Below are positions 50,301 to 61,952 of a stretch of DNA of 64,000 nucleotides, one piece after another. The stretch comes from Kwoniella dejecticola CBS 10117 (Eukaryota; Basidiomycota; Tremellomycetes; Tremellales; Cryptococcaceae). Below the pieces are notes generated by a model. It had not been told where the DNA came from and made no database searches. It saw nothing but the letters and a program-made list of their open reading frames with translations. Within the stretch, counting starts at the first letter, position 1. Each line of letters begins with the position of its first letter. The position numbers and the translations under genes were made by a program. The stretch spans positions 1,550,001-1,614,000 of the forward strand of contig NC_089301.1 in the NCBI RefSeq assembly GCF_000512565.2, read 5' to 3'.

Positions 50301-50614
50301 TCTAATAGTGGAACTCAGTAAGTACTCAAGCATGGCGAGAGGTAGTGAAAAAGCTCACCTAGACCACCTCTTGTAGGATTTCCAGAACGTGTATAGTCAT
50401 ATTGTCCATCCATACCCTTGAATGTAGCAGTCTGATAGATGGGTGTCGAGCTGGCTCCATATTGATCTTTGTTATCTACTGAAGCGCATAGTGTAGAGAA
50501 CCTCCAATTGGCGGCTCTAGCTTTGTACTGCTCAGCTTCTGTCGGTGATTTCGCTGATAAGGAATATACCGAAGTAGCGAGTGACGAGTCACCCGGTGTT
50601 GAGGGTGTAGTCAT
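47337..50614 (-). CDS. ERG12: cystathionine beta-lyase / mevalonate kinase in one reading frame
   Basis: Seven exons (50614..50359, 50301..49452, 49242..48535, 48470..48162, 48099..47892, 47874..47667, 47584..47337) keep phase throughout and give 928 residues. Residues 1 to about 415 are a Cys/Met-metabolism PLP enzyme: YDYTRSGNPTRGGLENHLAR, YGATQAFALSTGM, and DSGTKYLSGHHDLMAG with the PLP Lys near 229, ending RLCVGIEDPRDLMDDLE. This is the cystathionine beta-lyase pattern. A polar linker of about 60 residues follows. From about 480 on is a GHMP kinase: APGKVILFGEHAVVHG, LPISAGLGSSAAYS and KLTGAGGGGCAVTL, which is mevalonate kinase. No stop and no good donor lies between them. A separate kinase starting at the in-frame ATG 48983 remains possible. 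The two activities belong to methionine and sterol pathways. Confidence 0.8.
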
Positions 50615-52020
50615 CTTGTTCGCTTCTGCTTCTGACGACAACGAGTGGATAAGATATGTATGAATGTATTGCTTTATGAAAGGTATCTGAGGCCATATGT
50701 TATGAGACGAGTCGAGTGGATTTTATTTTGACCTTTGTTTGATCACACCATACTCGTACAGGTCGGAGCGTTAGATCGTCAGATCCGGTTATTCGTAATT
50801 GCTTGATTGGGTAAAGATTCATCCCCAGAGAGCCTTTCTTCACCGTAGATGCTTGTAATAGATCTTGAACATACCATACACGCATATGCAAACGTTACTT
50901 ACTGTAAGAGCGATAGTGTCCCTGTATGTGCATTGTACAGTACAGTAGATAAATATATATGGGTGTAGCGTACTTGTGCAAGTTCTTCACAGCCGCGACA
51001 ACGCAATCACTGTTTCATCCTCTGGCCTCTCGAAATTCTTCCTCTCACCCTCGATCTCGGCTTCCTTTGCCTCATTTGTAGCTCTGTCCCGAGTCTCTCC
51101 CTCTCGCCTTTCGCCTTTCGCCCCCCTCCCTCCTATTTCCCCCGGCCTCTCCCTTACCTCCCTCCCCTCCCTTGCTTACCTCTGCTGCTCCCCGCCTCTC
51201 GCCTCGCACCTCTCGCCTGTCCCCTTTCTCTCCCCCCCTCCCCCCTTTCATCTTCTCTTGCTCCTTGTATCTCCACTCTCGTGGCCCTTTCGCTGTTAGG
51301 CTCACCCCTGTCCTGCCTCTGTCGTCGCATGACCCTCACTGACCCCTTCTCCGATCATCAAAGTCGTCCCCACTTCGCCCCTGACCATCCCTTCCTGCTT
51401 GCTGCTTGTTCACACCTCATCTTCTCCCTATCTCGCCGCACTCCGGTATTTGTATCTGCAATCTTGGGACGGATGTGGAAGTCGGATAGCAAGATACCAC
51501 AATAACAATATCATACTTGAAATGCACGCGCGTGCGCATGTAAACGCGTGCAAGTCGACTCTGGAACTCTGGGATTCGCGACTATTTCCCATTGCGCGCA
51601 TCAGCCATGAAGAGTGAAGGGAGTTGACATCCTGGTGTGCTCAGCGACCCCTCCCAGATCGACCGCGAAGGATTCATGTGACCCAATTGGCCCTTCTATG
51701 TCAGCTATGTCAAATATGGACAAAAGTCTGTATGAGCGTATGAGCGACTCAGAAGAAAATCGATGTCTGCAAATGAGGCCGTTGGCGGTTGGCGGTGCCT
51801 CTCTTGCGTCATTGTACTGTACCCTATCTTTCCGAAATCACCATCGTTTCTGCAAGTTTCATGCATCTATGCATGCTGATTGTCATTGTCATTGATACAT
51901 GCGTGTGACTTACGCTGGTTATGCCGAGCCACCAGTCTCATCCCTGTCTTCTCCGGGACTTCTGGTACTAGGACGTACTTCCGCAGCCGCCAAGCTGAGT
52001 ATATCCAAGTGATTCAAGGT
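50615..52020. other. intergenic region with a strong pyrimidine tract
   Basis: About 1.4 kb between the enzyme gene's start and the end of the CDCA7-type gene; both are on the minus strand. From about 51010 to 51300 the plus strand is almost pure pyrimidine. A 12-bp GC palindrome and an ACGCGT box lie near 51524-51549. No coding gene is supported; a plus-strand non-coding transcript is possible. Confidence 0.45.
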
Positions 52021-54929
52021 CTACTCCTGCCCTCCCAGATACAGATTCGAATGCCTATACTTTGGCTGAGGCGAGACTAAGAATTGGTTCTCGATCGGTG
52101 TATCGGGACTCAGAGCCAGAGTACGTCCAATGGGTGAATGCGAATATGGGGGTGGACCAGCTGAAAGACCGAAATTCATCCTCATTGGATTGATGGAGGA
52201 AGGATAGCCCGGATTGAAATATGACGAAGAAGGGTAGTCCAAGGGAAGAGGTAGCGTGGAGAAGGAGGATGGGGAAGGTGAAGTTCCCAGATGGTGGGAA
52301 GGAGGATATAGAGTTTGATAGCCTGGATGAGGATGGTGTTCGTACGGGTTCCCATGATACATTGACTGGGCATGTGCATGTGTATGTGTATGTGGCCCTC
52401 CATGCCAGGCTAAGGCATTCGATTGGTTGTGCATTTCGTTCAAGAGTTGCGAAGGTGTAGGACCGGTCAACGATAAGGATGGCGGACCCGCACTGAAGTA
52501 ATTCGCAAGGGCGGAGGCTTGAGCTTGTTGTTGGCTTGACATTGAGAACTGGGTCTGCGCTGCTGATAGTTGATTATGTGGGTCATTTGTCATATTCCTT
52601 GGCCCAATGACAATGCCGTCAGTCATGGTTCCGGCTGGTGAGGTTTGATCTTCTACCTCAGGGCCAGAAGCCGATGTAGACATCGAACTTCGTCTCGGGG
52701 CTCGTATTATATTTGCGTTGGGAGGCGGACGTTTTCTCTTCTTGCTCGGAGACAATTCCTCAAGCTCAGGGGATGAATGATGAACGACCGTGGCAGAAGA
52801 GGTAGATTTGTTGGGTTCCTCCGGCAAAGGTGTAGCGCTGAGCGGTTCTGTATCATTTCCTCGTATATTCTGATGGTACTGATCAGTGTTTGGATATGGA
52901 GCGTAGATCGGTTGAGAAGGGAAAGGTAATCTTGCTGGTATTGTAGGTGAATCTGAGGAATTGGAAGATAAAGAAGTCAGGGGTGATCCGGTTCCAGAAG
53001 CACGGTCGCGATCCCGTTCATTATCGGACCAATCTCCAACTGTGTCTCCGTCCGAATCTACTTCTTTCACCTTTTCTCGATCTACCGGTGGTCGGGCATT
53101 CGTCGTGTCCGCTTGTGGAGGTTTAGGGATCTTCAACTTGATGACCAATTTACCATCCTTTACAGGTCCAGCTTTTATGACTGACGGTTGACCACCATCA
53201 CCTCCGGTAACGATCTTCTTCGGTCTTCCCCTCTTCGCTTTCGGTTTCTCCGCACCATCGGCCACTGCATCGCTGGACTGTTCAGCTGCATTTGTGGCCT
53301 CGTGCACTTTCCTCTTCCTCGCTTTCAGCTTCTTAGGCTTCTCCACCACAATCCTCTCTGCAATGTCTTCTTCTATTTCAGAAGGCAGATCAGGCGATAT
53401 GACATCCTTGTCGAAATCGACTATTCTGACCAAATCGAAGGGAGCACGAGATATATCCTTGACTGCTTTTTCTAGCCATGTCTGGACGTCCATTTCTCGT
53501 TGGCTCGCAGCACCCATCGAATATTTGAGGGATTTTCGTAGGATTTTCCCTTTGTTGTCGCCTAGCAGATGAGCTAGGTTTTTCTTCCGTATGCAGTTGG
53601 AGCAATTACAGCAATCTTTGCAAAGAGGGCAGATGAATGATCGGGATTCTTCGTCAAAGTCGAAGTAATTGTATCTGATAAATCGACCTGTCAGCTACTT
53701 GAATCGGAACATGGGTAAAGATCGGTTCAAAGGATGAAGCACTTTATGGGCATAAAGGGATGAAAGGTGGTGCATGAGATGTCTTCCTTTGTACTCAGCA
53801 ATATGAAACCAGCATAACGCATGATAAAGACGCTAACAACGTCGGAAAAGACGGTGACAGGGGTGTAGAGGGTGTCAAACTCACCGTTTGCAGCAAGTCT
53901 CGCAGAAATTTGCCCTGCAGAGCGGATTGACGTTCCTGCATTTCATCTTGGGCTTGTCTGACTTTCTTCGACATTGATGGCACGCTTCCCCAGGGATGAG
54001 CTGGCGTTATCGATAATATCAGTCAAGTGCCGCATGGACATCAGACGCAGAGGTGACTTACAGAATAAGCAGATACGCCTTCCGGCAGAACCGTCTCAAC
54101 GGGTCTAGCGTCCATTTCTACCAATTCTCCTCTCTGTCGCATCTCACGTCGTAATTCCTTTTCTAAGCCTCTCCATCTTCTCCATCTGAAGTCTTTCGTG
54201 ACACCTCCAAGCTCCTCTTCTTCGCCTTCTGGTACGCTCTCTCCACCTTTGCCAAAACCGAACTTCCACCTTCGAGCTTCGCCTATTGACCAGCGAGAAC
54301 AATCTGTGTACTCCCCATCCAAGATTTTCTTCTTCAATTTCCGATCGCTGGGCATTTCTAAACAGGCCATGGTCTGCGTCTGCCCTTCTGGTGGTAGAGA
54401 TATGATGTAACCTGATCGATCCAGTATAGGTATATCCGCCCGCTTCTTTCGTGTTGTGCTGGAACCTGGTTGCCCATCTGCCCCGGTGGGCGGCGGTGAT
54501 TTACCATTTCGAACTTTGGATGACGATGATCCTCCGATACCCAGGTTGGATCCGGAGCCTTCTATCCCGAGACCAGCCAAGATGAGTTGGTTCTCCCGGA
54601 TTCGACGCTGGCGTTCGGCTTCGTCTGGTATATGAAAAGCAATTTGAACCCACATGACGTGAGATTAGCAACCCCGATGAAGACCCGACAGAGCGAGAAC
54701 AGAGTCCAAACAGAAAGAGAGATGGACAGAAAGGAAGTGAACATGAGAGTGAAGACTTACAATTCTCTTCATCTTCGTCCTCATCTTCAGAGTCCGATTC
54801 GTGCCTATCATTCCTTTCAATATCTGTTTCATCTCCCTCCTGGTCTGACCCTCCTTCGGAATGTAAATTGGGCTCCAGGTCAAAGACCACCTCCTTTGCC
54901 TTGCCTTTACCTTTTCTGCTGCTAAACAT
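52021..54929 (-). CDS. CDCA7-type (4CXXC-R1) zinc-finger protein
   Basis: Four exons, 54929..54761, 54624..54062, 54000..53885 and 53674..52021, join in frame to 833 residues. Residues about 251-310 form a cysteine-rich finger: ACHQCRRKSDKPKMKC, LCRANFCETCCKR, then FICPLCKDCCNCSNCIRKK. The order of CxxC pairs matches the domain of vertebrate CDCA7, a partner of the HELLS remodeler in maintaining DNA methylation. The N-terminus is acidic (EDEDEDEEN). The long C-terminal part is Ser/Pro/His-rich, with a KRGRPKK AT-hook-like motif and several basic nuclear-signal patches. A nuclear, chromatin role is inferred. The same finger type occurs in other fungal chromatin proteins, so orthology to CDCA7 is not proven. 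Confidence 0.8.
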
Positions 54930-55493
54930 AGGACTCCTGCCTTGATTGCTTACAAGAGATTCGACGGGCAAGGAATCGGTGATTGAAGTCTGCGATCCGC
55001 TGGATCAAGCTTGTGGAGGCTCGGTCTCTCCAGCTGAGGGGATTGACTTCGGCGCGTTAAGGGAGGGCATCGTGTGATTTGAGCATTGCCCCTATCTGTA
55101 AGATCCAGTCTGTTGCAGTCGGTGTTGAGTCTGTGGTGAAGACCTCTCGCTCAAGAATGATCTTTAGGTTTCGCTGTTCATATATCGGTAAGATAGATCA
55201 TGGACACAGTACACGATGAACACCAGCAGAGAATTACAACAACAATCATAACGTGGCTTTACGTAACACTCGGTATATGACCTCCACTCGAGACGACCAG
55301 CTACAAAACACGAGTCCGTGCAGAGGAAAACATATGTAGAGTACCGTCAAATCAATCAAAGCATTGATAGATGCAACATCTCCCATCACTCTCTGTAGTC
55401 GAGCCATCGGAATATTATCGACAACATTGTGGCTGAGCAGTGAGTGAGCTGTATTAGGCTACGATCATTGGCTATCGACCCTTGTGCAACATC
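54930..55493. promoter_or_regulatory. divergent promoter, CDCA7-type gene and RNase III
   Basis: About 560 bp between two start codons. A GGCGCGTTAA element at 55050-55059, about 120 bp before the CDCA7-type start, resembles cell-cycle (MBF/E2F-like) boxes. No other gene is seen. Confidence 0.45.
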
Positions 55494-57070
55494 ATGATCA
55501 ACACCCTATGGATTCCTTCTGCGACACACAAAGAGACTACGCCTCAGGCTGAGCTGGGCGCCCAAGATATGCCGCCTTCTTCCAGATCGTCTAGGAATGA
55601 CACACCAGTGACGCCTTCCGAACCCAGTTGCAGGGCAGTGTTGACGCCTAACAAGGTGAATCAACCTTTTCAGAGACCCATCAAAATCGAAAGCTACACC
55701 CCTGTTCCGAAGGCACCACCTCAGAGCCTGCTCTCACCAGCGATCCTTACGGTCGAGGAAAGGCCACTTACTGTCTCAAAAGAAGGCGTAGCTCATCCAA
55801 GCTCCGAGTATACGGGAAGGACCAGTGTCTCTTTGGGCAAGAGGAAAGCGGAATCAGAGATCCCCGAAGAGCTTCCTGATTCCCAGTCTCACTTGGGGGG
55901 CGTAAATAGCATGGACATCAAGAGGGAAAGAGAGGTCTCTGTATCTTCCTCGAACGACATCAAGCCCAAAGTACCTATACCCATCTTACCGCTGCCTCTG
56001 CCCTCGAAGCGATTCAAGAAGAAACCCACCGCCAAAGCGTTACTCATTCCCGTCGAGCAATTACCCGTCTTTGCCTTACCGCCTATGCCGCCTATCGAGG
56101 ACCCCGAGCTGCTCGCGCAAGTGTTCACTCACCAGAGTCTGTTCGAGAGGCAGAAGGGCCGATTCGAAGATCCGCTCGATAACCCCTCAAAACATTACGA
56201 GAAGCTCGAGCATGTCGGCGATAGTATTCTCGGGATGGTAGTCACTACCTGGTTGCATGAAACCCGACCCAATCTGACTATCGGTACAGCTACAGTAAGT
56301 CAACTACTTGCATCCTCTTAGGTGAGGCAATGGCAAGTACGTCCACCAATGACTGAGCTTATCTTATCTTATGGATGGATTACCAGAAACTCAAAGCCCA
56401 TTTAGTATCCAACGCAACCTTATCGCACATTTCCGGATTGTACAACCTCCCTCAACGCCTCAAAGGTCATCCCGAGCTACTTCCCGTTCTTCGCGCTCAA
56501 ACAGACGTTCGTGCAGCTTTAGTAGAAGCCTATATCGCAGGTCTGTATTTCTCTTATCCCCCCGAAAAAAGGTTGGACGAGGGTATCAAGCAGATCGATC
56601 AGTGGTTAAGAGAGATGTACGAGCCGTTGTACGATTTCTTCTATAATTACATGAAGAAAGAATACGAACAACATTACCTCACAATCGGCTCGACTTTGGA
56701 CGGGCGAGTGATCAGTATGGAGAATCAGGAAGAGCTGAATAAGATCGATGAAAAAGCTATGGGGATGGCTAATCTCGTATCGATGTTCTGTGCGAATCAG
56801 GAGAGGGATTTATACTGGCAAGAAGAAAAGGTACAGACCAATCAAGGTCTGCTGTGGAAGATCAAATGTCTAGTCGATGGGATCGAGCTTGCAGAATCGA
56901 TTAGGCCGTTTAAGAAGCAGGCGAGGAATGCAGCTGGGTGGGAAGCGGCTAAGAAGTTGGGATTGACTGTAAGTTGCCATGTAACAGCTATAGGTTGTGT
57001 CTCTTTGTTCTACGCCAAGATACAACAGCTGATGCGACTTTTGTCGATCTTGTCCTAGGGCGAGACTTGA
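55494..57070 (+). CDS. RNT1: ribonuclease III (Rnt1-type)
   Basis: Exons 55494..56294, 56387..56968 and a 12-nt last exon 57059..57070 join in phase 0 to 464 residues, close to yeast Rnt1. The N-terminal 200 residues are Pro/Ser-rich. One RNase III domain follows, with HYEKLEHVGDSILG (catalytic Glu and Asp) near residue 235 and TDVRAALVEAYIAGLYF with the second Asp and Glu near 306-313, so the enzyme looks active. A C-terminal dsRNA-binding domain ends in ARNAAGWEAAKKLGLT. Rnt1-type enzymes cut stem-loops in pre-rRNA, snoRNAs and some mRNAs in the nucleus. If the last intron is retained the protein ends instead at 57058 with an unrelated tail. A single RNase III domain rules out a Dicer. Confidence 0.82.
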
Positions 57071-57508
57071 GAGAGAGAGAAAGCGAGATATCACCGAACA
57101 GTTTAATTCAGCACCAGCAACAATGAAGCATTGACGAGTAACCCCACATTATCCCAGTATATCTGTATCGTATTTTGAGCGAGACATCATGTTCCCGTCG
57201 TCATCATATTATTGTGTATGTATGTATTCATGTATACTAGTATTATGCATGAATTCCGTGACCATTCATCCCGACCGATTACCATATATCGAGTATATAT
57301 AACACAAGAGATCATGACATAGTTACAACACGACATGCTGAGCATGGTTCTTCCTGCTCTACCAATCTCCTGAAGTACAAGACCGTAAGCATCTTACTTA
57401 GACGCGTACAAATTAGACGAAATGATCCTCATCCCGCTTTCACTACCATCGAGACCTTCAAGTCAACTTAGGTCTGCTGATCCCACCAACCTGAACTTAA
57501 GTCTGAAC
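57071..57508. other. convergent 3' intergenic region
   Basis: About 440 bp, AT-rich, between the RNase III and VAM7 stops. No gene is seen. Confidence 0.45.
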
Positions 57509-58938
57509 CTATCCCAACCTATTAAGCTGTCTCTTCGCTTTACCCAATTTTCTACCCGTCTTGTCAACCCCACTCTCAATCTCATCTAAGATCTCATTCT
57601 GTTCTCCTATTTCCTGATGTATCTCCTCACCCATCTGTTTCTGCCTTTGCAACACCCTCGAAAGTTCTTTCAACTGATCGTCCTGATCCTCCATCTTGGT
57701 CGCTTGCAATTGCATTAAGCCCCTATCGTCTAACGGCCTAGTCTCGGCTGTCTCTTGAGGAGGTTGAGGTGATTTGGCTCCGAACACCCTTCCTACTCCT
57801 ACGCCTCCATTATTGCTTGGGAATCCACCTGGAATCGAATTCATGGATCCTCCAGCAGTCGTATTCGAGGAATTACTAAATCCACTTCCATGATTCGATG
57901 CCTCCGAGGCTGATGCTCTTGAAAATCCGGACGAAGTCAAATTAGTCCTAACTCCAACTTCTGCCATCTTGCCTAAACTGTTTTTCTCCACTCTCAACTG
58001 ATCAATCATCTCTTCCCTCCTCTTCTTCTCTCCCTCCCCCAGCGCTAAGCCGCCCAACGCATTCTCCAAGATATCTATACGAGACGATAAATCTTTCAGG
58101 ATCTTCTTAGCTTCGATAGAGGATGATCTGGACCCGACGGAATCGCCCATCCCTGCCAAGGCGTCTCTCTTGAGTAACGCCGACCGAGCTGAGCGCAATA
58201 GGGTCTGAAGGGAGGAGTGCTCGATCAACCATGATTGCGAGGTGTATTTCGTCGTCGTCATCGTCGTCGTCGAGGTCGAGCTAGAAGAGGATGGGCCGTG
58301 GTTACTCAGATTGGAATGAGAGGGTACGGAGAGGAAATCTTTGAATCCGTATGCATCGCGCCATGAGGAGTCTTTCGAAGTTAGGATCAAGGATAGGTAT
58401 TGTTCCAGTACGATGCGTCGTTCATGTATCAGCTATGTCATTAGTCAATCGAGTCAGCTTGATATTTGGAGTCCCGGATTTCGAGTGAATGTAAATCCAA
58501 TTTGCGAGCTAGGTGCGAGTATGATGATAGTCATGAAATCGAAAGGGAAAGTAGGATGAGTCGATTGGATCTGATCTGATCTGATTTGTCCTGTTACACA
58601 CCTTCTCATCCCCAACGCCCTTTATCAGACTCCAGCTCTTAGCAGGCAGATGTCCTGGCGGATCTTTGCCGACTGTAGACTTCAACTCGGCGTTCAAGGC
58701 GATGAAATCTGAGAATCGCCGACTGACAGTCCACGCACGTATGGGCGTCGATACTGTGCGATGTACGATCGTACGATCAGTCCCATCATTAGCGCCAACG
58801 TCAATGCCAATGTCAATGTCATTTGGGACGATGAGAATAGAGGTTGATTGACTCACTTTGAATCACATATACTACATGCGATTTCGGCGTGTCTACCACC
58901 TCTGTCGATATGATCTTTATACTTTGTATGTCCGACAT
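57509..58938 (-). CDS. VAM7: Vam7-type vacuolar SNARE with PX domain
   Basis: Three exons from ATG 58938 to the stop at 57509. The N-terminal PX domain starts MSDIQSIKIISTEVVDTPKS and carries AWTVSRRFSDFIALN, with the RRF arginine that binds phosphatidylinositol 3-phosphate, then LPAKSWSL. A Ser/Asn/Gly-rich linker follows. The C-terminal 75 residues are a Qc-SNARE helix with EIGEQNEILDEIESGVD, whose central Gln is the zero-layer residue. There is no membrane anchor, as in Vam7, which is held at the vacuole by its PX domain and the HOPS complex. The order PX then SNARE without a transmembrane helix is specific to Vam7, so the identification is firm. Confidence 0.92.
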
Positions 58939-59564
58939 CGCATCGCCCTCCCTGCTAGACCGAGATGCCTGTCTGGCTGAATCCTAAAATATCGCTGTGT
59001 GATGATCCAATAGCTAGAGTACAACTACGCCGCGAATTCCCGTTCAGATCTGGTCGTCAAGCCGAAATTGATCGTTGCTCTTGCTTGCCAATTGGAGTGG
59101 AGGAGAAAGCAAAGCAGCAGCGGTCTGCCTGTAACTCAGTTGTATGCTTGATCTATACTGCTCTATGATGACAACAACGGAAATGAGTTGTTGGACGATT
59201 TGGATTCGGACTAAATGCAACAAGCAGCACCCCAGCGGTGCTTAAATGTATAAATGGTGGTCCAACCGTCCAAACGTCATCGGTCGATCCCGAAAAATGT
59301 AAATTAAATAGATAAATGGACCTCAAATCGTTATTTTGACCATCCGACTTGGTTTTGCATTCAACGATCATGAGCTGGTTATTATCAACCCCAAGTCGGT
59401 TAGATGCAACTGACGAGCATAGGATAATATGTACATCTCAACAGGAACCGCCGTACCATGCAGTATAAAATATGCTATGACAAGTCCACTTATCCACGAG
59501 CACCTTCCCATGCTATCTAGAGCTACAAAATCTCATCCTCTTCAACTATTCCAGTCTCGTCCGA
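58939..59564. other. intergenic: VAM7 promoter and TMA46 3' end
   Basis: About 630 bp without a supported gene. Confidence 0.45.
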
Positions 59565-61380
59565 TCAACCTGAGACTTTAACACCCTCCACTCCATTAAC
59601 GACTTGCTCCACACCGCCGTCTTCCTCCTCAATACGTTGGTTGTCATCATACCCATCCGGTCGAGTATCGTCTTCCCTCTGCCAGAGCATGAATAGTTTC
59701 AGCACTGACTCTGATCAGAAGGGGTATGAAAACGGAAAGACTCACGTATCGAGCCAACATCCTACTGATATCCCAATCTTCCTCGCCCTCATCTTCGTCC
59801 TCATACAGCTCTCCACCAAATTCGAACATGTCTTTTCCTGTCATACCCGTCATCTTGCCCGCCGCACGTTGAGTGGCTTTAGCTTTCTCCGCTGCCTCTT
59901 GCTCAGCTTGTTTCTTCTCTACACGTGTCTTCTTCCAGTGAGCGAAAGATTCAGGTGTGACCGGTGTAAGAGGTGCTTTGAGTTTATGTCGCTGAAAAAG
60001 CAAAAAATCACAGACAGTATCAGCTGAGGGCTTCCCTCGAAGCTGGCTATGCAGATACAGATGATCGCTTGACCTACCTCGACTTCCAAGAACTCCTCTA
60101 TCGATATCTTGTCCTTCTTAGCTGCTTCCGCCGCTGCCTTTTTCTCTGACTTCAACACGAATCCAGGCGGTAATGCATGTCGGTACATGCACTTGTCTCC
60201 TCCATTTGGCTACACCGTAAAGATCATCAGCTTGGAATGTCAAAACAAGGTCTCTTGCCGGGACCATGGAGCTGAACGTACACATTCCCAACTGCGCATA
60301 GATTCGGTCAGCTCGAACCCGAAACCAGAACGCTAAAAGGAAAAAGTCCGGGAAGTTCAAACTCACAACCAACCGTATTTCTTGTCTTCTATAGCTTGTA
60401 TGAAGTATTTGCAGACGATCTATGGAAATGCGCGAACGGGAGTCAGTTCGAAGCCTGATCCTCCTCTTGATGTCCTCATAATCTCAACGTATACTCACAT
60501 CCGTAGCATTTGTCTGTTTGACCGAATTTTGCGTCACGACATTTCGCAGCTTCTCCTCGTCCCAAGTATCCATAGTATCTGCGTTCTTCTGTGCTCGAGC
60601 ATCCTCGTATATATTGAGTTTCTCCACCTTTCGTCCAACATTCAGGTCATGCGAGAATTTACATTTGTTTCCTATTGGCTATTGTGTCAGCTGGACGTCC
60701 GTTTCACAGCGTTTCGCGGGGAGAACAGCTGACCTTTCTCACAATGACCGTTTTTGAAGTATACACAGAGCACCTAGGTGAACAGTATAACATATTGAGC
60801 TGGCATACTTGTAGAAATGGATATGACCAATTAGCTTACTGTTTTTGGATCTATCATACAGCATCATGTCAGCTCAGACTCTGACTCCGATAGAGTACGT
60901 GACGGCTAGCTGACTCACCTGTTCCAAATGGCACTTTCTGTACTTGAGCATGGCCGAACAGCTCAGCTTCCATTTTCTTCTTCGCTAATGCTACTGCCTT
61001 AGCTTCATCCTTCTTCTGCTTCTCCGCTTCTTTCGCTTTCTGTGTTACCGTCACCCGAAAAGTAGACATCAGCATTGGACTACCTACCGACTGATCATGG
61101 ATTCGACTATGATGTTGTGTTGATACTCACATCGGCTTTTGATTTTCCTGCGTTGGCTTGCTGTTGTTGAATCGTCGCTATTTGCTTTTGCACCTTCGAA
61201 GACTTGTTCTTGTTCTTCATACCAAAGGTCTGATAGATCATCCCGCAATCAGAATCAGCTAAATCTCTCTTGCTTACATCTTCAAGCGATCTGGAGATGA
61301 TGGAGAGTAAGATCTCCCAAGTAGGCTCCGACAACTGAACTGACCTTGTCATCTTTCGGTGCTTTACTCTTGGGCGGCAT
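59565..61380 (-). CDS. TMA46: CCCH zinc-finger DRG-family regulatory protein (Tma46/ZC3H15)
   Basis: About nine exons from ATG 61380 to the stop at 59565. The protein starts MPPKSKAPKDDKTFGMKNKNK and continues SSKVQKQIATIQQQQ, the conserved opening of this family. A first CCCH finger reads CVYFKNGHCEKGNKCKFSH, a second ends in a CMYRHALPPGFVL block, and FLEVERHKLKAPLTPVT leads to the C-terminal DFRP region with EFGGELYEDEDEGEEDWDISRMLARY. Tma46/ZC3H15 binds and stabilises the GTPase Rbg1/DRG1 and associates with translating ribosomes. The acidic C-terminal tail is short and typical. The gene is divergent from HOP2. Confidence 0.92.
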
Positions 61381-61952
61381 CTTGTGGATCTATCTATCTC
61401 TGGTGTATGCGCCGAGCGAGAAGAGTCCTGTCCAGTCGTGTCTTGTCTATGAGGATATATCGAGATCGGGATTTCGCCTGCCTATGGTGATCTTGACAAG
61501 CTATTTTCAGTCTTTAGTGCGATTCATATGTAGTTGAATAGCACAAGCACAGAAAGGAGCATAATCTATAATCTTCAATCGTGAATCGTCACTTTCTCCA
61601 AAAAAGGCTCAAGCGGCGATTACCAGGGAGGAATCAGGCTCTTTCCCCACATTTTCACTTTCTGCAACAAAATCAGGCTGACACGGACCATGTGCATGTT
61701 GGAGACAGGCACGTGGATCTGAACATTACATGAACGCGACTTGCCTTTTCCTTCTGCTTGCCATCAAATACTTGTTAGTTGACTAATCTCATCACTTTCT
61801 AATCTGTGTATTCGTATTGTCCCCATCAAATCACATATGCAATTTCCTCTTTCCCTCGTATCTCATGTTTTCTTCAAAAGCACATAGGTTGACGTTCGGA
61901 CTGCCCCCTTCGTTTCTTACTGATTCTCCTCGTACTGATACTCACGAATACA
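61381..61952. promoter_or_regulatory. divergent promoter, TMA46 and HOP2
   Basis: About 570 bp between start codons. It contains a CACGTG at 61710-61715. No other gene is seen; no specific regulator can be assigned. Confidence 0.45.
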
